A DNA stretch of 64,000 bases from Maricurvus nonylphenolicus (GTDB lineage Bacteria > Pseudomonadota > Gammaproteobacteria > Pseudomonadales > Cellvibrionaceae): NCBI RefSeq assembly GCF_042854845.1, contig NZ_AP031498.1:3782001-3846000 (forward strand), given 5' to 3'. The notes beneath the pieces are model-generated. The model was not told the origin of the DNA, searched no databases, and worked only from the letters and a program-made list of their open reading frames with translations. This document shows, in pieces, positions 42,928 through 51,631 of this stretch. Both the position numbers and the translations under genes were made by a program. The first letter of the stretch is position 1. Each line of letters opens with the position of its first letter.

Positions 42928-45087
42928 TTATTGAAATGTCTCACCTTTAGCCAAAGTCTCAGCAACAATTTTTGGCGCTTTAAAGCGTTCACCATAACGC
43001 TCTGCCAACTCGTCACAGCGATCAATAAAATTCTGCAAACCGTAGGTATTGACATATTGAATGTAACCACCGGTCCAAGGTGGAGCACCAATACCCATAA
43101 TAGAGCCAATATTACCATCAGCCACATTACGTAAAACACCTTCTTCCAGACAGCACAGGGTTTCGATCACACAGCTGAACATCAATCGATCTTTAATATC
43201 CTGATCACTTACCGAAGCATCTACTTCATCATTGGCGTACAGCTCTTTCAGCTTCGGCCAAATCACCTTGCCTTCGTCGGTATAATCAAAGTAACCACCG
43301 TCACCATGATAACGGCCACCTCGGTTGTAGTCGTTGACTAACGTTTCTCTGATACTCCAGGAGTCCGGACGCTTCTCATCCTCTGCTTTAATCAATCCCG
43401 CTTCCAGGTGAGCTTTACGAATCTGCAGTAATAACTTTAAACTGACTTCATCATTGATGGCCAGAGGACCAATAGGCATACCAATCGCTTTACCCAAATT
43501 GTCTACGCGGATAGGATCTATGCCATCATTAACCATAATGGCTGCTTCACCTAATTGCGCAGCAAAAGCTCGACCAGTGAAGAAGCCTACTTTATCGTTT
43601 ACAACAATAGGGGTTTTCTTCAACTGCTGAACAAAGTCAAAACCTTTTGCCAAAGTTTCCTCGCTGGTTTTATCTCCGCAGATAATTTCTACCAGAGGCA
43701 TTTTATCTACAGGAGAGAAGAAATGTAGGCCAATAAAGTTCTCAGGTTTTGCACTGCCTTCTGCCAACTTTGTAATAGGCAAGCTAGACGTATTAGTTGC
43801 CCATACGCCGCCTTCGACCAATTGCGGTTCGCAGTCTTTAGTGATTTTGTGTTTGAGGCCCATATCTTCAAATACAGCTTCAACCACCAGATCACAACCG
43901 GCCAGCGTTTCATCTTTATCAGTTGGCGTAATCAGATTAAGTAATGCAGCTTTCTTGGTATCGTCAGAACGGCCACGGCTAATGGCTTTATCCAGAAGTT
44001 TCTCAGAGTAAGCCTTACCCTTCTTAGCTGCCTCCATGCTCATATCTTTCAATACAACCTCGATACCTGCTTTAGCCGCCACATAAGCGATACCCTGGCC
44101 CATCATACCGGCCCCGATCACACCGACTTTTTTCACTTTGGATTCTTCAAAACCCTGCGGACGGCTGGCACCACCATTTACCTGGTTTAACTGGAAGAAT
44201 AAGGTACTGATCATATTCTTCGCTTGTGGAGTCGTAACCAGATAAGCAAGCTTGCGGGATTCGATGGTTAACGCTGCATCAAAACCAACAGTTACGGCTT
44301 CGACAGCCGTTTCCACAATGCTCTCCGGAGCAGGCATCAAACCACGGGTCTTCTGTTTCAGCATTTGTGGGGCAATCATGGCGACCTGAGCAACAGATGG
44401 ATGCATAATGTTGCCTCCTGGAATTTTAAAGCCTTTTTTATCCCACGGCTGTACTGCGGCTTCAGTATTGTCTTTGTTTTCCAGAATCCAGGCTTTCGCT
44501 TTAGGTAGCAGGTCGTCCTTACTGGCGACCGTATCGTGAATAAAACCTACGTCTTTAGCTTTGACACCACGAACCTTCTTACCCTCCATCAGGAACGGTA
44601 ATGCATTTTGCAAACCTAATAGATTGGTCAAACGCACCACCCCACCGGCACCAGGCAATAGACCCAACTGTACCTCTGGCAGACCAATCTCAACACTCTT
44701 GTCATCCCACGCAATACGGTGGTTACATGCCAACGTTAATTCAAAACCACCACCCAGTGCAGCACCGTTTATAGCAGCAACAACGGGTACAGGTAGTTTT
44801 TCCAAGCGACGGAATAACGCTTTGGCTTCTTCCAACTTTTCAAATAATTTAGCTTCTTCACCGGGTTGAACGGCCAACAATAAATTTAGATCGCCACCTG
44901 CAAAAAATGTCTTTTTAGCTGAGGTAAATACCACACCGGTCAAATCTGTCTCTGCCTCAAGACGATTAACGGTTTCGGTCATTACCACATCGTATTCTTC
45001 GTTGACGGCATTAACAGGGCCCGTCATATCCATGGTGATGGTTACAATGCCATCTTGATCTTTTTCGTATTTAAAAACACTCATCAT
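42928..45087 (-). CDS. Beta-oxidation multifunctional protein, FadB/FadJ-like
   Basis: The 719-residue protein joins an N-terminal enoyl-CoA hydratase (AINGAALGGGFELTLACNHR and IGLPEVQLGLLPGAGG, with both catalytic Glu residues) to a 3-hydroxyacyl-CoA dehydrogenase (NAD site KVGVIGAGMMGQGIAYVAA near residue 325; FIGLHFFSPVDKMPLVEII with the catalytic His). The 3' part is the usual C-terminal dehydrogenase domain. It lies downstream of the thiolase in the same run. Which chain length or branched substrate it uses is unknown. Confidence 0.93.
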   Translation of the reverse strand: MMSVFKYEKDQDGIVTITMDMTGPVNAVNEEYDVVMTETVNRLEAETDLTGVVFTSAKKTFFAGGDLNLLLAVQPGEEAKLFEKLEEAKALFRRLEKLPVPVVAAINGAALGGGFELTLACNHRIAWDDKSVEIGLPEVQLGLLPGAGGVVRLTNLLGLQNALPFLMEGKKVRGVKAKDVGFIHDTVASKDDLLPKAKAWILENKDNTEAAVQPWDKKGFKIPGGNIMHPSVAQVAMIAPQMLKQKTRGLMPAPESIVETAVEAVTVGFDAALTIESRKLAYLVTTPQAKNMISTLFFQLNQVNGGASRPQGFEESKVKKVGVIGAGMMGQGIAYVAAKAGIEVVLKDMSMEAAKKGKAYSEKLLDKAISRGRSDDTKKAALLNLITPTDKDETLAGCDLVVEAVFEDMGLKHKITKDCEPQLVEGGVWATNTSSLPITKLAEGSAKPENFIGLHFFSPVDKMPLVEIICGDKTSEETLAKGFDFVQQLKKTPIVVNDKVGFFTGRAFAAQLGEAAIMVNDGIDPIRVDNLGKAIGMPIGPLAINDEVSLKLLLQIRKAHLEAGLIKAEDEKRPDSWSIRETLVNDYNRGGRYHGDGGYFDYTDEGKVIWPKLKELYANDEVDASVSDQDIKDRLMFSCVIETLCCLEEGVLRNVADGNIGSIMGIGAPPWTGGYIQYVNTYGLQNFIDRCDELAERYGERFKAPKIVAETLAKGETFQ

Positions 45088-45130
45088 TCTTTCCCACTTA
45101 ATAATCTATACGAGATGTCAGTCTTCTTTC

Positions 45131-45203
45131 GAAGTCTCTGGATACCCGCTCAGCCCAGGCTGCCCTCTCTTGCAGAGCAATTCACCTTGTTCGCGGGTAT
45201 GGC
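45131..45203. repeat. REP-like element with long internal part between fadA and fadB
   Basis: Arms ATACCCGC (45142-45149) and GCGGGTAT (45193-45200) flank 43 bases. In minus-strand sense the ends read CATACCCGCGAA and GCGGGTATCCAGAGACTT, matching the outer parts of the other REP-like copies. It is a variant with an expanded centre lying inside the operon. Confidence 0.6.
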
Positions 45204-45219
45204 ATCTTATGAATTCGTC

Positions 45220-46428
45220 TTATACACGCTCGATAATGGTTGAAATACCAATACCGCCAGCAGCACACAGTGACAACATGGCGCGCTTCAAGCCGCGACG
45301 TTCCAGTTCATCCAACATGGTGCTCACCAAAATGGCACCGGTTGCACCCAGTGGGTGACCCAAGGCAATAGCGCCACCAGTAACGTTGGTGATTTCGTGG
45401 CTAATATCCAGATCTTCCATATAGCGAAGAACCGCAGAGGCGAAGGCTTCGTTAATTTCCCACAGATCAATATCTTTGTGCGTCAAGCCTGCAATTTTCA
45501 GGCACTTCTCAGCAGCAGGTGCTGGGCCCAGGAAAATCAGGGAAGGATCGGTAGCTACAACAGCACCGGCCAGAATACGACCGCGCGGGGTCAGACCCAG
45601 GTCTTTACCGGCCTGCTCACTACCCAGCAGTACCGCACTGGCACCGTCGACAATACCGGAGGAGTTACCGGGCGTATGCACATGATTAACCTCAGCAAAA
45701 CGCGGGTATTTTTGCAGCAGGTGATCATCCATACCCAAGGCACCCATTTGGGTAAAGGACGGCTTCAGAGAGGCCAGCTTTTCCATGGTGGTGTCAGGTT
45801 TTACAAAGTCATCTTTCGCCAGAATGGTCACACCGTTGGCGTCAACTACCGGTACAACAGACTTGTCAAAGTAGCCGTTTTCCAGCGAGTGAGCGGCACG
45901 CTTTTGTGATTCCAGCGCGTAGGCATCCACATCTTCGCGGCTCCAGCCGCCCATAGTCGCAACCATATCCGCCGCAACACCTTGAGGCACGGAGGTGCGT
46001 TTCATCACAAATTCCGGGTCAAACAGAAATGCACCGCCGGCGGTACCCATAGGGATACGGGACATGCTCTCTACACCACCGGCAACGATCATCTGGTTCC
46101 AGCCAGACATAATGTTTTGTGCCGCAGAGTTCACAGCATCCAAAGCGGATGCACAGTAGCGGTCCATTTGCACACCGGGAACAGATTCACTCCAACCGGC
46201 GTGTACTGCAATGGTTTTGGCCACATCGGCTCCCTGCTCGCCTACCGCGGCCGTACAGCCCATCATAACGTCATCGACGTATGAGGTATCCAGGTCATGG
46301 CGAGTCTGAAGTTCACGAAGTAGACCTGCACCCAGCTCAATGGGCTTCACTTCGTGTAAAGCACCATCCTTCCTGCCTTTGCTGCGCGGCGTGCGGATGG
46401 CGTCGTAAATATAGGCGTGATTAGTCAT
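45220..46428 (-). CDS. Acetyl-CoA C-acyltransferase (thiolase), FadA/FadI-like
   Basis: The 402-residue thiolase has the catalytic Cys in DRYCASALDAVNSAAQ, the NEAFAS motif, GGAIALGHPLGATGA with the active His, and the final CAAGGIG Cys. It cleaves 3-ketoacyl-CoA to acetyl-CoA and a shortened acyl-CoA. It is the first gene of the pair, before the FadB-like gene. ATG at 46428. The order thiolase-hydratase/dehydrogenase resembles fadI-fadJ. Confidence 0.95.
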   Translation of the reverse strand: MTNHAYIYDAIRTPRSKGRKDGALHEVKPIELGAGLLRELQTRHDLDTSYVDDVMMGCTAAVGEQGADVAKTIAVHAGWSESVPGVQMDRYCASALDAVNSAAQNIMSGWNQMIVAGGVESMSRIPMGTAGGAFLFDPEFVMKRTSVPQGVAADMVATMGGWSREDVDAYALESQKRAAHSLENGYFDKSVVPVVDANGVTILAKDDFVKPDTTMEKLASLKPSFTQMGALGMDDHLLQKYPRFAEVNHVHTPGNSSGIVDGASAVLLGSEQAGKDLGLTPRGRILAGAVVATDPSLIFLGPAPAAEKCLKIAGLTHKDIDLWEINEAFASAVLRYMEDLDISHEITNVTGGAIALGHPLGATGAILVSTMLDELERRGLKRAMLSLCAAGGIGISTIIERV

Positions 46429-46766
46429 AGTTCTCTATCCGTTAAAAGGGAAATCAATTCATTGAGCTCAGCCAAAGTATATGGAGCCCCGGACAGCAGA
46501 ACTATGACGGTGGAAATCAAAGAAAATTGATCAAAAGTTACACATCCATATATCCAATACCAGCTTCCTATGATCCATTAACTATGGGTTTACCTGTACA
46601 TATCGACTTTCAAACCCTTATTCTCAAAGGTGCCAAATATCCGCGTAAATAGAACCAAAACTAACAAGGTAAAATTGCAAACCTTCAGGATTCTCTATCT
46701 GCTAGACTAAGTCTGTTAAGCGTCGAATAACATTCAAAATGGTGGTAGCTGGTATTGTTTCAAAAT
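46429..46766. other. Divergent promoter region between the thiolase and the third orphan binding protein
   Basis: The 338-bp region contains no gene that could be recognised. No FadR- or PsrA-like palindrome was found by eye. Confidence 0.5.
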
Positions 46767-47585
46767 ATGTCGATCTACGTGATCACAACAATCGCGATAT
46801 TTTTCAGCCTGGGAATAAACCAAATGGTGCATTCTTCAGAAGACTGCCATAGCAAGGTGGTAACCTGGTATTCTGACGGAGTAATTTCTCACAATGATGA
46901 CGATACTAAAGGTTTGGTTCCCGACTTATTGAAGACTATTTCCGACCAACAGCCTTGCCAACTCACCAGTACCTTTCTACCTATAGCAAGGTTGTTTGCC
47001 CATTTAAGTAACAACCAAATCGATGCCAGTATTTTCGTCACTCCGTATGGTGAAGAAATTATAGAAACTGTTAATCGTTTACCCTCTAGAATATCCAAAG
47101 AAACAGTATCAGCCAGAATTCGTCACACCACCCCACCTTTATTCCATTCTCGTCTTGGATTTTTTGCGAAGTCAGATTTTTCAGGAAAAATATATTCAGA
47201 GTCAGATTTACTTGACTATAAAATAGGGGCTATCAAGGTATCAATATTTTCCCCAGAAAGTTATCGTTACTATACCGGATTGGCATTTACTCCCGAGGGA
47301 TTCATCAACAGATCCGCCGGATTTAAATCACTTTTAGCAGGTCGGCTTGATCTGTTTTTTAGCTCTTTCGCTATTTATAACAGCTTTGTAGATACTTACC
47401 AGGTAAACAACCTAAAACTCATTAAAGAAACTAAATCAAGCACCTTCCGCCTTGTCTTCTATAAAGACATCTCAGCAGAAAAGGCTATTGCAATTGACAA
47501 GGTAATAATACAACTAAAAGAAAGCGGCCAAATTCAACGTATAATCCAGCGCCACGCCAAACCAGAAAGCTTTTTAAAAGAGTGA
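46767..47585 (+). CDS. Periplasmic solute-binding-like protein (orphan 3)
   Basis: The product of about 272 residues has an N-terminal hydrophobic signal (IYVITTIAIFFSLGINQMV) and then a solute-binding family 3-like domain. The ATG at 46767 is used; an in-frame TTG at 46755 is possible and neither has a clear ribosome binding site. It is divergent from the thiolase and precedes the third AraC paralogue on the same strand. No transport partner lies nearby. Ligand unknown. Confidence 0.72.
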   Translation: MSIYVITTIAIFFSLGINQMVHSSEDCHSKVVTWYSDGVISHNDDDTKGLVPDLLKTISDQQPCQLTSTFLPIARLFAHLSNNQIDASIFVTPYGEEIIETVNRLPSRISKETVSARIRHTTPPLFHSRLGFFAKSDFSGKIYSESDLLDYKIGAIKVSIFSPESYRYYTGLAFTPEGFINRSAGFKSLLAGRLDLFFSSFAIYNSFVDTYQVNNLKLIKETKSSTFRLVFYKDISAEKAIAIDKVIIQLKESGQIQRIIQRHAKPESFLKE

Positions 47586-47776
47586 TCCATATTTCTTATG
47601 AATTAAAAATACAACAACTTAGTTTACTTTTTTAATCGTGACAAAGCCATGATCAATTTACGCTCAGCAATTAATATTTTCTAAAACTGTATAAGATTGT
47701 AAGAATCATCAACACATGAGATTATAATGTAAATCACCCAAAACAAGCCCCCCTTAAACTTTCTATACACTAGAAT

Positions 47777-48811
47777 ATGACGAGTAAAAGCAGCCATAAA
47801 AGGCAGATCACTATCAATTCTGAGATGATCCTGCGTATGCTTGAAAGGCCCCGAAAAGCCGGTGTTGATATCGACAATCTATTTGAGCGCTGTAATGTAA
47901 ATCCCGAGACGCTTAAACAACCGCACTACCGCATCCCTGTAGCTACAGCAGTCGAACTTCTTCAACGCTGCGGTTTTCAAATGCAAGATGAATTCCTAGG
48001 GCTTTTGGCTGCACCTATTCCACCGGGCTATTTTCGGCAATCTGTACTCAGCACTGTCCATCAACCAACCTTGGGACTCGCTTTGGCACGCTACCTTGAG
48101 TTCAGCAATATATTCTTCAACAGTTTGAGATTTGAACTCAAACGAAAGAAACAGATTGTTGAAATTATTTGCACCCGTGATATCAATAACAAGATTAAAG
48201 ATGATATTGCCATTGAGTGCTCTATCGCGGTCTTCCACAGACTGACCGGCTGGCTATGCAATGAACTGATTATTCTTAATAACGTCGAACTCGATTTTTC
48301 TGTTCCTACCTACTATAAGGAATATCACTACCTATTCTACGGCGCACCGATTCAATTCAACAGCAATCTCAATCGAATCACCTTTGATGCACATTATCTG
48401 GATTTACCAATCGTACAAACCGAAGCGTCTGCGGAGATATTTATTCGTCGTGCCCCATTGGACATCTTTTTACCACAGGATGTACAGGGTGAAATGAGCC
48501 GCGAAATTCACGAAGCGCTGCGCATTAGCTTCACCAAGTCGCAACAACCAGCAGAGCTACAAGATATTGCCGAGGACATGGGTATCAGTACACAAACTAT
48601 TCGTCGCAAGCTTACTAAAGAAGGCACGAGTTTTAACAATATCAAATCACAGGTAAGACGAGATATTGCTATGCACGCATTGGGCAACCCTGAATTGAGT
48701 ATCGAAGAAGTTGCGATTCAGGCCGGTTATTCCGAACCCGCCGCTTTTATTCGGGCGTTTAAGTCCTGGACCGGGTTTACGCCGGCAAAATTTCGCCAAG
48801 GGGTTATTTGA
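47777..48811 (+). CDS. AraC-family regulator with N-terminal arabinose-binding-like domain (paralogue 3)
   Basis: The 344-residue protein is the third copy of this architecture; its helix-turn-helix carries DIAEDMGISTQTIRRKL and ends FIRAFKSWTGFTPAKFRQG. Upstream is the third orphan binding protein, then the thiolase. It ends 11 bp before the convergent lipase-chaperone gene. It probably controls the fadA-fadB pair; effector unknown. Confidence 0.9.
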   Translation: MTSKSSHKRQITINSEMILRMLERPRKAGVDIDNLFERCNVNPETLKQPHYRIPVATAVELLQRCGFQMQDEFLGLLAAPIPPGYFRQSVLSTVHQPTLGLALARYLEFSNIFFNSLRFELKRKKQIVEIICTRDINNKIKDDIAIECSIAVFHRLTGWLCNELIILNNVELDFSVPTYYKEYHYLFYGAPIQFNSNLNRITFDAHYLDLPIVQTEASAEIFIRRAPLDIFLPQDVQGEMSREIHEALRISFTKSQQPAELQDIAEDMGISTQTIRRKLTKEGTSFNNIKSQVRRDIAMHALGNPELSIEEVAIQAGYSEPAAFIRAFKSWTGFTPAKFRQGVI

Positions 48812-48822
48812 GCATATTCTGC

Positions 48823-49884
48823 TTAATTTACCCCGTGTATCACTGGACGCTGAAAACGAAAGTAACCTGCCGCCTCTTCCTGCTCAATACGTTCAGCCAC
48901 TTGTTCACCGAATATTTCACGGCGTATACGGGCTCGCTCCTGCTGTACCTGATCCGGTGTTACACTGAATCTAATCTTTTCAACAGCCTGTAAGTAAGTT
49001 GTGCCTTGCTGACGCTGATCCTCGCGTCTCTTATCCAGCGCTTGCCAACGGGCAATTGCTGCATCACTCATACCGACATCCTTTCTTAACTGAGTCAATG
49101 TCGCTAGTCGTAACTCCGTATCAAGCGCCTCTAAATCCTGCTGCACAGATTGTAACGACAAGAATCGTGTTAATAATTTTCCCCTATCGCCATCATTCTC
49201 TATGTTCGCCTGTTGACCGAGTGTCTGCTCATAGGCATTAAGGTAAGCGGAAAAACTATCACCAACCGTCTGTTCATGATTGTCTTCCAGCTGTGCAATA
49301 GCTTCAGCAAACTGCTGCTCCTGATGCTCTTGTGGCCAAATCTGACAGGCATCCTCACCAAATATCATCAAACGCGCTTGCCAAATCGCTTCTTGACGCT
49401 CACTTGCATGTTTAAATTCGACCAATGACAGATTTTCCAACCAGGTATCATAGGCCAAAAAATCTTCCAAACGGTTTAGTAAAACAAGATAGTTATCCGG
49501 AAATGCGGCCTGCAAAAATACTTGCAACTGATTAAACCAATTATCGGGATAATGCTGCCGAAAATCAGACACCAGTTTCTCCAACATCTTTACTTGCCAA
49601 TAGGGAGCCGAAAGCCTTGGGCTATATCGGTCCTGATAGAATACAGCCAACTTAGCCAGGCGTTTAACATCCCCCTTAGGAACAGTAGCCACTCTCGATT
49701 TAGGGACAACCTCTTCTGAAACTATATTTCTTAGCACAGAGGATTTATATGAAATGCCCGCGTTATCGTCTTTTTCGTTACCAGCATGTATTACAAGCCA
49801 CCAACCAAGCAGCGTAACCATAAGTACAACAAAAATCGCGATAACAACCACAAGGATGGCGGTCACCTCTTTTCTATTAGTCAC
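48823..49884 (-). CDS. Lipase-specific foldase/chaperone (Lif family)
   Basis: The 353-residue protein has one N-terminal membrane anchor (ILVVVIAIFVVLMVTLLGWW) and a long helical periplasmic part. The C-terminal REIFGEQVAERIEQEEA matches the lipase chaperone family. Such proteins stay in the inner membrane and fold a partner lipase before its secretion by the type II system. The partner is the lipase gene on the opposite strand at 50194, so the pair is divergent instead of the usual lipase-then-chaperone operon. ATG at 49884. Confidence 0.87.
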   Translation of the reverse strand: MTNRKEVTAILVVVIAIFVVLMVTLLGWWLVIHAGNEKDDNAGISYKSSVLRNIVSEEVVPKSRVATVPKGDVKRLAKLAVFYQDRYSPRLSAPYWQVKMLEKLVSDFRQHYPDNWFNQLQVFLQAAFPDNYLVLLNRLEDFLAYDTWLENLSLVEFKHASERQEAIWQARLMIFGEDACQIWPQEHQEQQFAEAIAQLEDNHEQTVGDSFSAYLNAYEQTLGQQANIENDGDRGKLLTRFLSLQSVQQDLEALDTELRLATLTQLRKDVGMSDAAIARWQALDKRREDQRQQGTTYLQAVEKIRFSVTPDQVQQERARIRREIFGEQVAERIEQEEAAGYFRFQRPVIHGVN

Positions 49885-50193
49885 TTTTTTATCACCTGGT
49901 TTCTTATTATTTTTATTATATAATTCACCTCAATGAGACTACTGGCGACAGTCGATAACTGCAATAGCTTAGATATCAAATCAGTCCCATCTTTGAATAT
50001 GCAAATAAAATGTTACCTTTTGCCAATCGACATTTATTGCATTACGAAATTCATCACTTCAATATTACTTTTTCCCCATCGACGATACCGTCAAGCGAAA
50101 TAAGAAGTTTCCAGCAAAATAATAAATCCGGATGCAGTCTCTGTGCTTAGCTCTATAAGTATTGTCAACAACACAACTCGACATAGGTCTACT
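49885..50193. other. Divergent region between lipase chaperone and lipase
   Basis: The 309-bp stretch contains no recognisable gene. No shared operator was found by eye. Confidence 0.5.
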
Positions 50194-51440
50194 ATGAAAA
50201 GTATAAATACAATAAAAAAAACTTTATCGATAATTACACTATTGCCCTATTTATTCTCATCGCACACGGCTAACGCCTTGGAATACCAGGCAGATGAAAC
50301 ACGATATCCCGTTATTTTTGCACACGGTTTTAGTGGTTTTGACTCTATAGGTGGTTACCACTATTTTGGCGAAGACTATTGGGGCACGTTTATTGGAGAT
50401 TCTTGTCAGTTTCTTGAGCTTAATGGTTGTAATGACTGGTTGAGTTCAGGTCAACAGACAAACAACAAGGCTGCGGCATTTGCCGTGACATCGTTGCAGA
50501 GCTCTGAAGTTCGAGGTGAAGAGCTGTTTAACCACATACTCAGCTTTATGGCTCCACTGGCCACACTCATGTAAATCTGGTCGGGCACTCTCAAGGCGGT
50601 TTTGATATCCGTAAAGTTGCCTATCGCCTCAATGAGCATGTTGGAGAACGGCGAGTAAAAGCACTTATCAGTATCTCCTCCCCTCACCGAGGCACCTCTT
50701 ACGCTAAACGCGCTCTCGATTTATATACCCGAAATGAAAACAACGTATTTTGTAAACTGCTGCCACCTTTAGCGAATGGCAATGATCCCTGCTTGTCTGC
50801 CGGCCTGGCGTTGGCTGATACCCTGTTTGATTTCGTTAACGGTCATAGCCAAGGTACCAATGATGCGATAGCAGCTGGATTAGGTGGTATCTACAAAGAT
50901 TATGACCCTAACGATGGAGTAACAACCGGACTTAAGGATTTTAACCAACGCTATAATGTCAGTAATTCGGTCGCGAAGTATTATGCCTCTATTGTCACTG
51001 CGCAAGATAACAGTAAAAGGCATCCCATATACTCTGCCATTGAATTGGCTCTAAGCTATAATGCTGACGGGGATGGCTATTGCCAGGATGATTGCAACAA
51101 TAACGGTACCGCCGGCACGGGTGATGGCATTATCTACGATAGCGATGATGACGGAGCAGTTGACCTAAGCTCCCAGCAGATGGGCTATCGATTACAGTAC
51201 AACCCTGACGATTGCGCTGGCCTCTTTTGTCTGTTTGGCGATCCGCTGGATACTTTTACTGAAGTTGGCTCAACAGGTTACGTTGCCGATCTAAATGCAG
51301 CCAACGCAACCCAGATGACCTCCAAAGCAGGCGTACTGGATTCTGACCACACTGATATGCTGTCTCTGGGGCCAGACGATATCGATGAAGAGGAATTTTA
51401 CGCCGCCCTTATCGACTTTATTCACAGCAAAGGTTTCTAA
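50194..51440 (+). pseudogene. Secreted triacylglycerol lipase (family I), broken by a frameshift
   Basis: Signal peptide MKSINTIKKTLSIITLLPYL, then VIFAHGFSGFDSIGGYHYF as in Pseudomonas LipA. The first frame stops at 50574. The second frame carries VNLVGHSQGGFDIRK (nucleophile Ser codon 50589-50591), the Asp region DSDDDGAVDLSSQQMG and the His region DHTDMLSLG, so the triad is intact. The frames join if one T is added near 50545 (AGCTTT(T)ATGG, giving SFYGSTGHTHVNLVGHSQGG). An Asp/Asn-rich segment (YNADGDGYCQDDCNNNGT) resembles calcium-binding repeats. The loss is recent or a sequencing error. Confidence 0.88.
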
Positions 51441-51452
51441 TCACTTAAATAT

Positions 51453-51484
51453 AACCCTCCCCACCACTAGCCGGTGGGAGGGTT
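51453..51484 (+). terminator. Hairpin after the lipase gene
   Basis: AACCCTCCCC-ACC pairs with GGTGGGAGGGTT with one bulge. It is GC-rich and follows the stop by 12 bp; a T-run is not evident, so it is a weak candidate. Confidence 0.45.
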
Positions 51485-51631
51485 AATAACACCCCAAAAC
51501 GTAGATTTAAACGACATATGCATAGTTGAACATCTTTGGCGTATTTATCGACATACTTCCGGTACAAGACAAGCCTATTATTTGTACTAGACTGACTACT
51601 AGTACCACCTAGTCAGACACGGAGCTTAGTC

